Assembly (NCBI GenBank): GCA_038380795.1
Contig: CM076270.1
Span: 17,333,001 to 17,397,000, forward strand
DNA from: Pyrocephalus nanus
Lineage: Eukaryota; Chordata; Aves; Passeriformes; Tyrannidae
Direction: 5' to 3'
DNA: 64,000 bases
The position numbers were made by a program, and so were the translations under genes. Position 1 is the first letter of the stretch, and each line of letters opens with the position of its first letter. Positions 63,173-64,000 of this stretch are shown in pieces. The notes below the pieces were generated by a model. It saw only the letters and a program-made list of their open reading frames with translations. It was not told where the DNA came from and made no database searches.

Positions 63173-64000
63173 GTTGCTGGACTGTCAGATGATATTTCGA
63201 TATCGAGTTCACTGCAACATGATCTGGGCAGCTGCCTCTATGCAGGTGTATGTTTCAGAGCCAGAGGCACTTCCAATGCAGAAAATGTGCTGGCTGTCTC
63301 TGCACTTTGTTGTTTTTAAAATTTATCATGTGAGACTTGAGAGATGACCCCTTTGCTGTGCCATGGAGAGAGCATGGAAATACGAGGATTTCTTACACCA
63401 GACTTTGAATGTTACCATGCACTTTCCCTCCTGTGTGCACAGGGATTCTGCCTTTATTTTTGACCTATTAAGGTATCTCTGGCCATTTCAAGAAATAATA
63501 CTGTAGTTTATCAGACAATTGCCTATATGCAGATAAGGCTCCACTCTGCTTTTCCTTTGTATCAAATCCAAATATTGCAGTTTGCCTTCCCTATCCCTGA
63601 CAGACAGAAAAACTATCTGTCTGGAAGATATGCAACCTTACTTAAGAGAAAGGGAATGAAGTTGACCGAGGAAGTAATAAAATTGAATGAGTAGGGAATA
63701 AAAAAAATTATAGGAATTGCCTAGACTGTGGGTAGCCCTTCAGTTGGTGAGGATCAGATACACATTATTCTGTCACCTTGCAGTGCCTGGGCTGTATTTC
63801 ATCTGCTTCTGAGTCTCAGTTCCTTGATAACAGCAATCACCATGCAATACTGTCTCCTTTTATCTACAGCTGCCCTATCTATTATAGCAATCCCTCTTTG
63901 ATTGGCAGTTATGTATTTTTTTCTGACCCGAGGGCAAGCTTATTGCAATGCACTCCTTTCAGGGCTATCACTGAAACACGTCCAAAGTCTTCAACTGGTG

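Larger units (their letters stand above)
59338..64000. other. gene-free stretch, right end
   Basis: No gene recognised. The longest frames, 177 codons minus (60010-60543) and 172 codons plus (61666-62184), are anonymous and overlapped by others. The G/T-rich tract at 61235 and a (TG)n tract at 63138 are listed separately. Confidence 0.55.

Overview
The window reads as ordinary vertebrate nuclear DNA from a bird, most likely a passerine. The basis is repeat content. There is a 5'-truncated CR1 LINE at 35125-35959 (minus strand), an internal CR1 scrap at 53599-53816 (plus), and at 36781-36907 a SINE with a tRNA-Ile-like head joined to a CR1-type 3' tail. From memory, that architecture is the TguSINE1 family described in passerines. 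The rest is AT-leaning, repeat-poor sequence typical of avian introns or intergenic DNA.

No complete protein-coding gene could be recognised. Every open frame in the window is short (the longest is 314 codons) and none reads as a protein family I know, apart from the C-terminal CR1 ORF2 remnants. The window could be a gene desert, a large intron, or both. Splicing and conservation cannot be tested here.

Layout. 1-6 kb: no gene seen, with two CTCF-consensus matches in divergent orientation (744-758 minus, 4352-4366 plus). 6-28 kb: no gene seen, with a 45-bp hairpin-bearing tandem duplication, homopolymer runs, a (CA)n tract and a C19 pyrimidine tract. 28.2-28.6 kb: two mutually exclusive weak coding-exon candidates on opposite strands. 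28.6-35.1 kb: no gene seen. 35.1-36.9 kb: the most structured part, with the CR1 directly abutting a GC-rich CpG island (about 50 CpGs in 770 bp, with a canonical GC box), followed by the SINE. 37.8-39.1 kb: two 101-bp intervals bounded by good splice signals on the plus strand. With the island they could form a spliced, probably non-coding transcript. 43.96-44.27 kb: a second, shorter CpG cluster. 45.3 kb: two perfect 10-bp-stem hairpins side by side. 50.4 kb: one weak exon candidate. 59.3 kb: a perfect palindromic RFX X-box. 61.2 kb: a G/T-rich tract with quadruplex potential.

I found no convincing new multi-gene system. The best leads are the island-centred candidate transcript, the tandem hairpins, the X-box and the divergent CTCF pair. 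CpG counts and motif matches were made by eye.
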